A stretch of DNA of 37,582 nucleotides from an uncultured Cellulophaga sp. GTDB lineage: Bacteria; Bacteroidota; Bacteroidia; Flavobacteriales; Flavobacteriaceae. The notes beneath the pieces are model-generated. The model searched no databases, was not told the origin of the DNA, and was given only the letters and a program-made list of their open reading frames with translations. Shown piece by piece: positions 8,022 to 15,135 of the stretch. Within the stretch, counting starts at the first letter, position 1; every line of letters begins with the position of its first letter. The position numbers were made by a program, and so were the translations under genes. The DNA is taken from positions 1 through 37,582 of the forward strand of contig CANLOV010000017.1 in NCBI GenBank assembly GCA_947492955.1, read 5' to 3'.

Positions 8022-8681
8022 ATGAGACAAACCCGAAAAGAAACTGCTTGGAAAAAAAACCGAAAATTTGGAGATGTTAAAGGCGGTCGAAAAAGACCCA
8101 AACTTGCTAATAACATTTTCAACCGAAAGCACAACTTTTTAACACCGAGTAAAAACGATGAAACACCAATATTTATAGTGGATAATTCCTCAAGAGATTT
8201 ATATTTTCCCGTAACAGTTGACGAAATAAAAGAGTTTCTAAATAAACTACCTTCTGAACATACCGAAAATCTGACTCATATATGGTTAAGAAAAATGACC
8301 AACAAAGAATATGAAAAAGAAGGAAGTTTTCAAGGTTGTTTTATTTGTGGTAGCGGAGTGAATTTAATTGTGCTTTATCCATTTCCGACTGATTTAAAAA
8401 TGGAATTTGGAAATAAAAAGCCATCTAATAAAACTTTGAAATGGTATTCTGCATTTGAGCCTGAATTAATTCACTCGAAAGGAAATTGGACTTTAAAATG
8501 GACTGAGGAAAAAATTAAGAGATATTATTTAGAAGGATTACTTCTTCACGAAATTGGACACCAAATGGATAGTGTTTATCAACGATATTGGAGTCCTAAT
8601 TACAAAAAACAGCGAGCAGAAAATTACGCTGATAATTTTGCTTATTATTGGGGAAATGAAGTTAGAGATGAAATTGAATAA
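8022..8681 (+). CDS. HExxH zinc-metallopeptidase-like protein
   Basis: 219 aa, no signal peptide. The basic N-terminus (residues 1-37, rich in K and R) is followed by a mixed region, then the zinc-peptidase signature HEIGH at residues 176-180, preceded by EGLLL. A second helix AENYADNFAYYW at 199-210 would supply the third zinc ligand (Glu200), the layout of minimal gluzincins. There is no propeptide or membrane anchor. It may be a small cytosolic peptidase or a toxin-like effector; neither can be shown here. Sole cargo of cassette 8; the start GTAGTAAAA (7995-8003) pairs with TTTTACAAC (8688-8696) with one mismatch in the core. Confidence 0.75.
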   Translation: MRQTRKETAWKKNRKFGDVKGGRKRPKLANNIFNRKHNFLTPSKNDETPIFIVDNSSRDLYFPVTVDEIKEFLNKLPSEHTENLTHIWLRKMTNKEYEKEGSFQGCFICGSGVNLIVLYPFPTDLKMEFGNKKPSNKTLKWYSAFEPELIHSKGNWTLKWTEEKIKRYYLEGLLLHEIGHQMDSVYQRYWSPNYKKQRAENYADNFAYYWGNEVRDEIE

Positions 8682-8687
8682 AAACGA

Positions 8688-8880
8688 TTTTACAACACTA
8701 TATATAGCAAATAGGGCGGTTTAAGTCGGTTCGAAAAGTCTGTGTTTCTTTACTATGTCGCCAAATCTTTTGATTTGGCTTTATAAAGAAAAAGATAAAT
8801 CAAAATGCAAAAGTTTGGCTTAGTGCTTAATCGAAAGTAAATGTTTATCTTCTGCCCTAAATGCCATACATTTAACGTTA
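8688..8880 (+). repeat. attC-like site 8
   Basis: TTTTACAAC, then arms TATATAGCAAATAGGGC and GCCCTAAATGCCATACA. Inner hairpin GCCAAATC-TTTT-GATTTGGC at 8760-8779. Nearly the same sequence as site 1 although the flanking genes are unrelated. Ends in the GTTAGGC core (8877), no R element. Confidence 0.78.
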
Positions 8881-8904
8881 GGCATAATTAGTGAAACACC
8901 TGAA

Positions 8905-10101
8905 ATGAAATATTTGTTATTCCTAGTTTTATTATTATTAACTAATTGCTCAAGTAAAATGAATATCCAATCTATACCTTACAACAATCAACTAAAGAAA
9001 GTAGAACTTTTAGACATTATATTTAATACTATTTCACTAGAAGAGATTCCCGTACCATACTTTAAAGATTACTCTCATCATAAAAGTGTGACAGCAAGAA
9101 ACTATAAATCTTACGACACAATGGGATTTAGAGATACTTTATTAAAGCACTTATCAAAAAACTTAGAGAGTACAGTTCTTAAACTAATTATCATTACACC
9201 AAAAGGCGAGAAGTCACATTATGATGTTTTCGCTTATTTATCTGATAAAAGAATAATTGGGTTGTATTTAGAGGATAAAGGAAACTTCAAGTTATGGATG
9301 GATATAATCTTTAAAGACCAATATCAAAAACTTGAAGAATATAGAAACAACGGTCAATTTGAAAGACAACCTGAACTTAATCATAACCCACAATTTATGC
9401 TTACCCTAGGAAAAGGGCAGTTTTCACAAAAATGGGTAAACTCTGGAATGTTGATAGATGAAAAACCTTATAAAAATACTGGAGCTTATTTATATAAAAA
9501 TGCACCTAAACAATACAATGAAGCAAAAATTGCCAAAGAAAAGCAGAACTATATAAAAAAATATATTAACACTACGCATAGCTCAAATATAAACAAAGCT
9601 CTTTTGAAAAAGTTATTTGATGAATTTATTAGAGCCAAAAAAATCAAGCCAAATCCGTCAAAGAATAATGAACAGGTATATGAAGAGTTTGAAACATTAT
9701 CAGGCTATGCATTCCCTGAAGAATTAAAACTATTACTCAGTTTACATAACGGAATTGAAAATACAGGATTTTTGACTGCTGAACAAATACTTGACGAATG
9801 GAACAACTGGAAAGAAATTTATGATAGCCTTGATTGGATGTTAATTGATTTAACAGGAAATACTCATCCAGACGGAAGAAAAACAATAGGAATTTACACC
9901 AATCCATATTGGATTCCCTTTTTAAGTACAGGTAGTGGAAACTTTATTGCGATAGATTATGCACCTGGAAGTAAAGGTACATCAGGACAAGTAATTGCCT
10001 TTGGAGCAGATGAAACTAAAATTCGTTTTATAACTAATAATCTAGAAGATTTTTTTAGAAAATTGATAGATGAAAAAGATGTTTTGAATAATGGATTCTG
10101 A
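8905..10101 (+). CDS. Lipoprotein with C-terminal SMI1/KNR4 domain
   Basis: 398 aa. The lipoprotein signal ends LLLLTNCSS (lipobox cysteine near residue 15). Residues ~40-215 are an unassigned N-terminal region (SHHKSVTARNYKSYDTMGFRD; ISDKR-like strand pairs). Residues ~260-390 form an SMI1/KNR4 fold: SGYAFPEELKLLLSLHNG, then WIPFLSTGSGNFIAIDYAPG and LEDFFRKLIDE. SMI1/KNR4 proteins often act as immunity proteins to polymorphic toxins; a membrane-anchored copy could protect the periplasm, which is inference. Sole cargo of cassette 9: GTTAGGCATA (8877-8886) against TATGCTTAAC (10109-10118), one wobble-compatible difference. Confidence 0.82.
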   Translation: MKYLLFLVLLLLTNCSSKMNIQSIPYNNQLKKVELLDIIFNTISLEEIPVPYFKDYSHHKSVTARNYKSYDTMGFRDTLLKHLSKNLESTVLKLIIITPKGEKSHYDVFAYLSDKRIIGLYLEDKGNFKLWMDIIFKDQYQKLEEYRNNGQFERQPELNHNPQFMLTLGKGQFSQKWVNSGMLIDEKPYKNTGAYLYKNAPKQYNEAKIAKEKQNYIKKYINTTHSSNINKALLKKLFDEFIRAKKIKPNPSKNNEQVYEEFETLSGYAFPEELKLLLSLHNGIENTGFLTAEQILDEWNNWKEIYDSLDWMLIDLTGNTHPDGRKTIGIYTNPYWIPFLSTGSGNFIAIDYAPGSKGTSGQVIAFGADETKIRFITNNLEDFFRKLIDEKDVLNNGF

Positions 10102-10108
10102 GAGTAAC

Positions 10109-10236
10109 TATGCTTAACACGGTGTATAAGTAATAGCGGTTTAAGTGATAAAAACGAAAGTATAAACATAAAATAAAGGTCAGCACAAAACTGAAAAGTT
10201 AGTGAGTATAAATCCGCAACTACTCATACACGTGAC
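10109..10236 (+). repeat. attC-like site 9
   Basis: TATGCTTAAC, then outer arms CGGTGTATAAGTAATAGCGG and CCGCAACTACTCATACACG. The inner part is short and lacks the GCCAAAT hairpin. R element copy 4 follows. Confidence 0.68.
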
Positions 10237-10521
10237 CGATGAATTGCATTCTCCTACGTCGACCCAATAGGCTACATCTCGTTCCTCTCGATTCCCGCCC
10301 ATTGGGAAAATACAATTCATCGCAGCACTATATCAGATTACATATGGCCGTAGGATAAGAGAATATTTGCCTAACACGACGCTTAACGTAAGAAAATAAC
10401 GCAACACATCATGTCACTATATGTAATCTGGTCGCCAATTTTTATTCCCAATAAATGAAAAAAACGAAAAAGTTTTTTCCTATATTTCCATAAAAATTCG
10501 CGGACTCCACATAGCGCTGTG
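10237..10521 (+). repeat. R element copy 4
   Basis: CGATGAATTGCATT start, partner AATACAATTCATCG. Second pair GCAGCACTATAT / ACATAGCGCTG with changes in its left arm. It ends at G 10521 of GTTGTAACAC. Confidence 0.88.
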
Positions 10522-10540
10522 TTGTAACACATTAAAACAA

Positions 10541-10954
10541 ATGAAAATTTTAATAATAACATTTCTTAATTTGACAACTTTCTTTGCTTACTCCGAACAA
10601 GAAAACTTTGAAACTAAACTTGATTCTCTAGCTGAAATTATTGATTTTGATTATAAAACAGGAGAGTTGAAAAATGAGAAAAATCTATTTAAGAAAATTG
10701 CATTCGAAATATTAAAATCCGAGCCTAAAGAAATTAGCATCGAGGCGCATACAGATTCCCGTGGAAAGATGGAAGATAATATTGTACTTTCAAAAAAAGT
10801 AGCTGAAAGTGTAAAAATATTACTGATTGAATTTGGAATTAGCTCTGAGTTCATAATAACAAAAGGTTGGGTAGAATCTAGACCTAGAGGGTGTATTATC
10901 GACCCTCGAAAAAATCGAGATTGGAATAGAAGAATTGAAATTATTTTAAGATAA
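10541..10954 (+). CDS. Exported OmpA C-terminal-domain protein
   Basis: 137 aa. A signal peptide covers about residues 1-18 (ILIITFLNLTTFFAYS). The rest is one OmpA-like peptidoglycan-binding domain: SIEAHTDSRG (residues 67-75, with the diaminopimelate-contacting Asp72), VAESVKILLIEFGI, and the closing RDWNRRIEIIL with Arg131. No beta-barrel precedes it, so it is a free periplasmic peptidoglycan-binding protein. A cysteine in the insert before the last strand (RGCIIDPRKN) may or may not be paired. Sole cargo of cassette 10, with perfect 10-bp ends GTTGTAACAC (10521-10530) and GTGTTACAAC (10957-10966). Confidence 0.87.
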   Translation: MKILIITFLNLTTFFAYSEQENFETKLDSLAEIIDFDYKTGELKNEKNLFKKIAFEILKSEPKEISIEAHTDSRGKMEDNIVLSKKVAESVKILLIEFGISSEFIITKGWVESRPRGCIIDPRKNRDWNRRIEIILR

Positions 10955-10956
10955 AC

Positions 10957-11081
10957 GTGTTACAACAATGGCTATAAGTAATTGCTTGTTCTCGCCTACT
11001 TCTGAAAATCCTCGCGGATTTTCAGTTTGGTGTATACTTGCAATGTTAACCGCTAAACCACGCAACTACTCATAGCCGCTG
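10957..11081 (+). repeat. attC-like site 10
   Basis: GTGTTACAAC, arms TGGCTATAAGTAATTGC and GCAACTACTCATAGCC. A perfect inner hairpin CTGAAAATCC-TCGC-GGATTTTCAG is at 11002-11025. R element copy 5 follows. Confidence 0.78.
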
Positions 11082-11366
11082 CGATGAATTGCATTCTCCT
11101 ACGTCGACCCAATAGGCTACATCTCGTTCCTCTCGATTCCCGCCCATTGGGAAAATGCAATTCATCGCAGCGCTATGTCAGATTACATATGGCCGTAGGA
11201 TAAGAGAATATTTGCCAAACACGACGCTTAACGGAAGAAAATAACGCAACACATCATGTCCCGATATGTAATCTAATCACCAATTTTTATTCCCAATACA
11301 GCAAAAAAACAAAAAAGTTTTTCCTTATATTTCCATAAAAATTCGCAGACTCCACATAGCGCTGCG
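11082..11366 (+). repeat. R element copy 5
   Basis: Both inverted-repeat pairs are perfect: CGATGAATTGCATT / AATGCAATTCATCG and GCAGCGCTATGT / ACATAGCGCTGC. The G at 11366 starts GTTACCC. Confidence 0.9.
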
Positions 11367-11393
11367 TTACCCAACATTTGAAAAAAGCTACTT

Positions 11394-12695
11394 ATGAAAA
11401 AAATATTGTTACTGATTTTAATAATATCTACCAATGCTTTCGGACAAAAGAAAGTCGGAAATGATGTTTTTAAAATGGAGCTTTTAAAAATGTCTGACAA
11501 TATTCAAGGAGACCAAAATAACTACTATTCAGATTTAACAGAGCGTTCAATGTTCTCAAAAAAAGATTCTCTAAATTATGGCTTCTTAAATTCAAAAGGG
11601 GAAACTTTTATAAAAGCAAAATACACTTACGCTTCTGACTTTTTCAATGGTAAATCAAACATAATAATCGATTCCATCCCTGGAATTTTACTTAAAGATG
11701 GCTCGGAGAAATTGTTTCCGCAATACGATGCAACTTATTGGTACAAGGATAATTTAGGAGTTGCTATAAAAGACAAAAAGTATGGTTTTATAAAAAAAAA
11801 TGGAGATATAATCATTCCATTGAAATATGAAGATGCTTTTCCTTTCTATAATGCTTATGCTTCAATAAAATCAAATGACAAATGGAATTATATTAACGCA
11901 CAAGGGCAAATCATTTTTTCTGATAGCTTGATTTTTAATTATCGACCAATAATTGACAATAAAGCTGTCTTTATGGTTTCTGGAAATGAAGTAGAAAAAA
12001 GAAAAAGAATGCACTCTGAAGATAGAACTGGAAGTCAAGTTTTTGTCGAGTATCTAAACCAGATTAAAAAACTACAGTTAAAAGAAGGTTTAATTAACAT
12101 AAATGGAAAAATCATTATTGAACCTATTTATGATGAAATTTCAGGTTATTTTATAAACGGTTTTATGCGTGTTAGAAACAATAGAAAGGCTGGAATAGTG
12201 AATGAAAACGGAGAAGTAGTTATTCCAATAGAATACGATAATGTATTAGATTATAAAAACGGAATGTTTACTGCTGAAAAAAATAATAAATGGGGAATTA
12301 TTGACACTGAAAACGAAGTAATCATTCCTTTTGAATACGGGCGAATTAGACATTTTGAAAATGATTTAGCACTCATAACTAACAAAGGAACAGGATACAT
12401 TAATAAGGAAAAACAAATTGTTATTGAACCACAAAACAGTTTTAATTTATCTGGAGATTTTTACAATGGTTTAGCTCTTGTGAAAAAAGATAATAAGTAT
12501 GGTTTCATTAATAAAGAAAACAAAATTATTATTCCAATTATTTATGACAATGCACTTCCATTCAAAGACAAAAAAACAATTGTACTGAAAGACGGAATTT
12601 CCTATTTCATAAATCAAAAAGGTAAAATGATTAAACGAATTTCAAAACCATATTTGTGGACTGAAAGAGATGAATTAATAAGATTTGCGGAATAA
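11394..12695 (+). CDS. Exported WG-repeat protein
   Basis: 433 aa. A signal peptide covers about residues 1-17 (ILLLILIISTNAFGQ). The rest is a ladder of WG repeats of ~30-50 residues, each with the pattern K-Y/W-G-F/I-I-(D/N)-x-x-(N/G)-x-I-I-I-P-x-x-Y-D/E: for example KYGFIKKNGDIIIPLKYED, KWGIIDTENEVIIPFEYG and KYGFINKENKIIIPIIYDN. WG repeats form strand-rich surface or periplasmic scaffolds whose partners are usually unknown. Sole cargo of cassette 11, which has the longest perfect ends in the window: GTTACCCAACATTT (11366-11379) and AAATGTTGGGTAAC (12696-12709). Confidence 0.88.
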   Translation: MKKILLLILIISTNAFGQKKVGNDVFKMELLKMSDNIQGDQNNYYSDLTERSMFSKKDSLNYGFLNSKGETFIKAKYTYASDFFNGKSNIIIDSIPGILLKDGSEKLFPQYDATYWYKDNLGVAIKDKKYGFIKKNGDIIIPLKYEDAFPFYNAYASIKSNDKWNYINAQGQIIFSDSLIFNYRPIIDNKAVFMVSGNEVEKRKRMHSEDRTGSQVFVEYLNQIKKLQLKEGLININGKIIIEPIYDEISGYFINGFMRVRNNRKAGIVNENGEVVIPIEYDNVLDYKNGMFTAEKNNKWGIIDTENEVIIPFEYGRIRHFENDLALITNKGTGYINKEKQIVIEPQNSFNLSGDFYNGLALVKKDNKYGFINKENKIIIPIIYDNALPFKDKKTIVLKDGISYFINQKGKMIKRISKPYLWTERDELIRFAE

Positions 12696-12826
12696 AAATG
12701 TTGGGTAACACCGTATATAATTTATTGCTAGTTCTAGGCTACTTACGAAAATCCTCGCGGATTTTCTATTCTGTTTTTATTTGCTAAGTTAGGTGCTTAA
12801 ATCACGCAAAAAACCATATACAATCA
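12696..12826 (+). repeat. attC-like site 11
   Basis: AAATGTTGGGTAAC, then arms CCGTATATAATTTATTGC and GCAAAAAACCATATAC. The inner hairpin is GAAAATCC-TCGC-GGATTTTC at 12747-12766, the same hairpin as in site 10. R element copy 6 follows. Confidence 0.76.
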
Positions 12827-13017
12827 CGATGAATTGCATTCTCCTACGTCGACCCAATAGGTTACATCTCGTTCCTCTCGATTCCCTCCCATTGGGAAAA
12901 TGCAATTCATCGCAGCGCTATGTCAGATTACATATGGCCGTAGGATAAGAGAACTCTTGCCAAACACGATGCTTAACGGAAGAATTTTTAGACTAAATTT
13001 GGATTTAAAAATTTGAC
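12827..13017 (+). repeat. R element copy 6 with replaced 3' part
   Basis: The first part (CGATGAATTGCATT / AATGCAATTCATCG, then GCAGCGCTATGT) is intact and matches other copies up to GCTTAACGGAAGAA near 12984. From there ~33 bp of unrelated AT-rich sequence (TTTTTAGACTAAATTTGG, then ATTTGAC) replaces the usual ~128 bp, and the GTTAGCG core follows at 13018. The ACATAGCGCTGC partner is absent. Confidence 0.85.
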
Positions 13018-13087
13018 GTTAGCGAGATTAAAACCAAATCAACAACAATACTTAATGAATAATAACCTTGGATATATTTAGCCTTTT

Positions 13088-13417
13088 ATGAAAAATCTAT
13101 TAAAATATTCTACCTTTTTTGGACTAATAGCTATTATAATTATTGTTCTAATTTATTTATACACGCCAAATACAAGAGGAAGTGATGCAATTGGAAATGG
13201 TATTGTAGATGGATACAATACTATTGGATTTCTAATATTTATTATTCCATATTCACTTATAATTATATTTTCGTTTTACAAATTTCTAAGTAATCAATCT
13301 GCTTTTGAAAATAAATCCATTTGGACTATTATTCATATTATTCCATTCTTATTTGCTGTCTGGTATTTAGTTGGGAATTATATTTTACAACCTATTCTAG
13401 ATGCCATACAAAATTGA
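13088..13417 (+). CDS. Small three-helix membrane protein
   Basis: 109 aa, not recognised. Three hydrophobic segments: about residues 8-26 (YSTFFGLIAIIIIVLIYLY), 45-66 (TIGFLIFIIPYSLIIIFSF) and 80-100 (IWTIIHIIPFLFAVWYLVG), with a glycine-rich loop after the first (RGSDAIGNGIVDGYN). No charged catalytic motif. Sole cargo of cassette 12; start GTTAGCG (13018-13024) against CGCCAAC (13439-13445), one mismatch. The ATG is about 70 nt after the core, further than in the other cassettes. Confidence 0.7.
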   Translation: MKNLLKYSTFFGLIAIIIIVLIYLYTPNTRGSDAIGNGIVDGYNTIGFLIFIIPYSLIIIFSFYKFLSNQSAFENKSIWTIIHIIPFLFAVWYLVGNYILQPILDAIQN

Positions 13418-13435
13418 TTGTCAATAAAAAATAAC

Positions 13436-13558
13436 TACCGCCAACACCGTATAAAATTAATTGCTGGGTTTACCCAATTTACAAAAGTCCTCTCAGAATT
13501 TCTATCTGTGATTTATTTAATTTAGGGCTTAAAACACGCAACTAATCTTATACATGTC
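13436..13558 (+). repeat. attC-like site 12
   Basis: CGCCAAC, arms CCGTATAAAATTAATTGC and GCAACTAATCTTATAC. The inner hairpin seen at sites 10 and 11 has decayed (AAAAGTCCTCTCAGAATTTC). R element copy 7 follows. Confidence 0.66.
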
Positions 13559-13843
13559 CGATGAATTGCATTCTCCTACATCGACCCAATAGACTACATC
13601 TCGTTCCTCTCGATTCTCGCCCATTAGGGAAATGCAATTCATCGCAGCGCTATGTCAGATTACATATGGCCGTAGGATAAGAGAACTCTTGTCTAACACG
13701 ACGCTTAACGGAAGAAAATAACGCAACACATCATGTCCCGATATGTAATCTAGTCGCCAATTTTTATTCCCAATACAGCAAAAAAACAAAAAAGTTTTTC
13801 CTTATATTTCCATAAAAATTCGCAGACTTCATATAGCACTGCG
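13559..13843 (+). repeat. R element copy 7
   Basis: CGATGAATTGCATT / AATGCAATTCATCG perfect. The 3' end reads CATATAGCACTGC, so the second pair has changes. G 13843 starts GTTAGCTAAC. Confidence 0.88.
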
Positions 13844-13870
13844 TTAGCTAACATTTAATACCAGAATTAA

Positions 13871-14881
13871 TTGAAAAACATTAAACCGATTCTAACTATA
13901 GATGAAATTGGCGGACTGAGGTTTTACTTTGGAATATTATTGGGTATTGGCTATGGGTTCATTGTAAATATTTGGTTCAGATTATTGGATTATGCCTTTT
14001 TTATAGTCTTTGACATGCTTAACCATTATAGCATAGCTTTGGACGGTTTTTTGATAAGTCCATATAACTCAATTTTGATAGGGTTAACTTCAGCATCTCT
14101 TGGCTTTTGTTTTACAATGTATTTTTGGACGAGCAAACCTTTTTCAAGGAGTAAAAAAATAAGATTTAAAAATAGAATAGCACAAACTAATTCTATTTTC
14201 ATTTTTATGTTAGTATTGTTTGTGTTTTCAAAATATCTGACATTCAGTACTTCCATTAGACATGAAGGATTTGGAATAGACTTAAAGGAAAGTTTTGGGT
14301 ATTTACCTTTTCTTCTTCCCATTTTTATTTTTTTGTTTAATTGGAAAACCATTTCTCGAATGTATAAATCTGGAAAGTATATTTTGCTTTCACTTGTATT
14401 AGTGATGATATTTGGAATAATATTTAGTAGTCATAATATATTACACACTTGGGTGACTGGTATTAGTGTAAGTGAAACTAAAGAGAGAATTGAATATATG
14501 AATGAGGAATCAAAATTGATTTCTGAGAAAATATTAGGTAAATGGACTGATGAATTATGGCTTGGTATTGAGAATTCAAATATACCTCTTCCTCTAGCAC
14601 GAATTTCGGACCATGACTCAATTTGGCCTCCTTATTATTAAATATCCAATAACCAAATCAAACATTTCTTTTTAGGAATTGATTCAACATCTTATATTTT
14701 AGAAAAACGAGATAATATCATTACCTTGAAAAGCCTAAGAACCGCCTTAATAGGCTATCAGAAAAAATGGCGAATATTAAGTATATCGGATACAAATATA
14801 TTAATTGAAAGAGGATATAATAAACATGACCGAAACTGGATTGATGGAATTGACACTCTTAAACTAATAAAAAAACGTTAG
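13871..14881 (+). pseudogene. Membrane protein gene split by an in-frame TAA
   Basis: The reading frame opens at TTG 13871 (an in-frame TAA lies directly before it and no early ATG exists) and encodes 256 aa with about five membrane segments, then a soluble tail ending SIWPPYY at TAA 14639-14641. The same frame then stays open for 79 more codons to TAG 14879-14881, reading for example HFFLGIDSTSYILEKRD and LIERGYNKHDRNWIDGIDTL, which has normal coding texture. The simplest reading is one ~336-codon gene interrupted by a nonsense change. The final TAG lies inside the cassette-end core GTTAGCTGAC (14877-14886), so the original gene used the recombination core as its stop. Start GTTAGCTAAC at 13843. 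The 256-residue part may still be made. Family not recognised. Confidence 0.6.
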
Positions 14882-14985
14882 CTGACACAACCTATAAACA
14901 ATACGGGTTTCGGGCTTAAACAAAAGGGTTGTATATATTGATAAAGTCTGCCAAATCTTTAATTTGGCTTTTAAAAAGAAATATC
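14877..14985 (+). repeat. attC-like site 13, truncated (end of array)
   Basis: GTTAGCTGAC core (GAC instead of AAC), then left arm CCTATAAACAATACGGG of the site 4 type and inner hairpin GCCAAAT (14950-14956) with ATTTGGC (14962-14968). No right arm or GTT core follows; similarity to the other sites stops near 14985. This is the right end of the array in the window. Confidence 0.7.
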
Positions 14986-14987
14986 TC

Positions 14988-15120
14988 AGTTAAAGTTATA
15001 AGTACAATATATTTATTAATATTGTATGAAACATTACAAACAATTAATATTTAAATCTAAAAAAATAGTATAAAATAGAGATAAATATTATAACTTTAAC
15101 TTTATTTCATACTATTTTTT
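14988..15120. promoter_or_regulatory. Interleaved inverted repeats after ugd / at array end
   Basis: Two perfect pairs overlap: AGTTAAAGTTATAA (14988-15001) with TTATAACTTTAACT (15088-15101), and AAAAAATAGTAT (15060-15071) with ATACTATTTTTT (15109-15120). A small TACAATAT/ATATTGTA hairpin lies inside the first. On the minus strand the second pair ends in T-rich sequence just after the ugd stop, so it may be the ugd terminator. The first pair brackets the array junction and may be an old element end. Confidence 0.4.
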
Positions 15121-15135
15121 CCTAAATCAAAATTA

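Noticed and set aside
11002-11025. Perfect hairpin as a transcription terminator of the OmpA-C gene
   Set aside because: No T-tract follows, and the same hairpin recurs at the same place in site 11, so it is part of the attC-like site.
1-13843. The regular repeats could be a CRISPR array
   Set aside because: Repeat units are ~285 bp with whole genes between them, each containing inverted repeats; there are no short spacers and no cas genes.
14026-14352. A 108-residue minus-strand frame in cassette 13
   Set aside because: Antisense to membrane-protein coding sequence; low-complexity lysine/isoleucine text.
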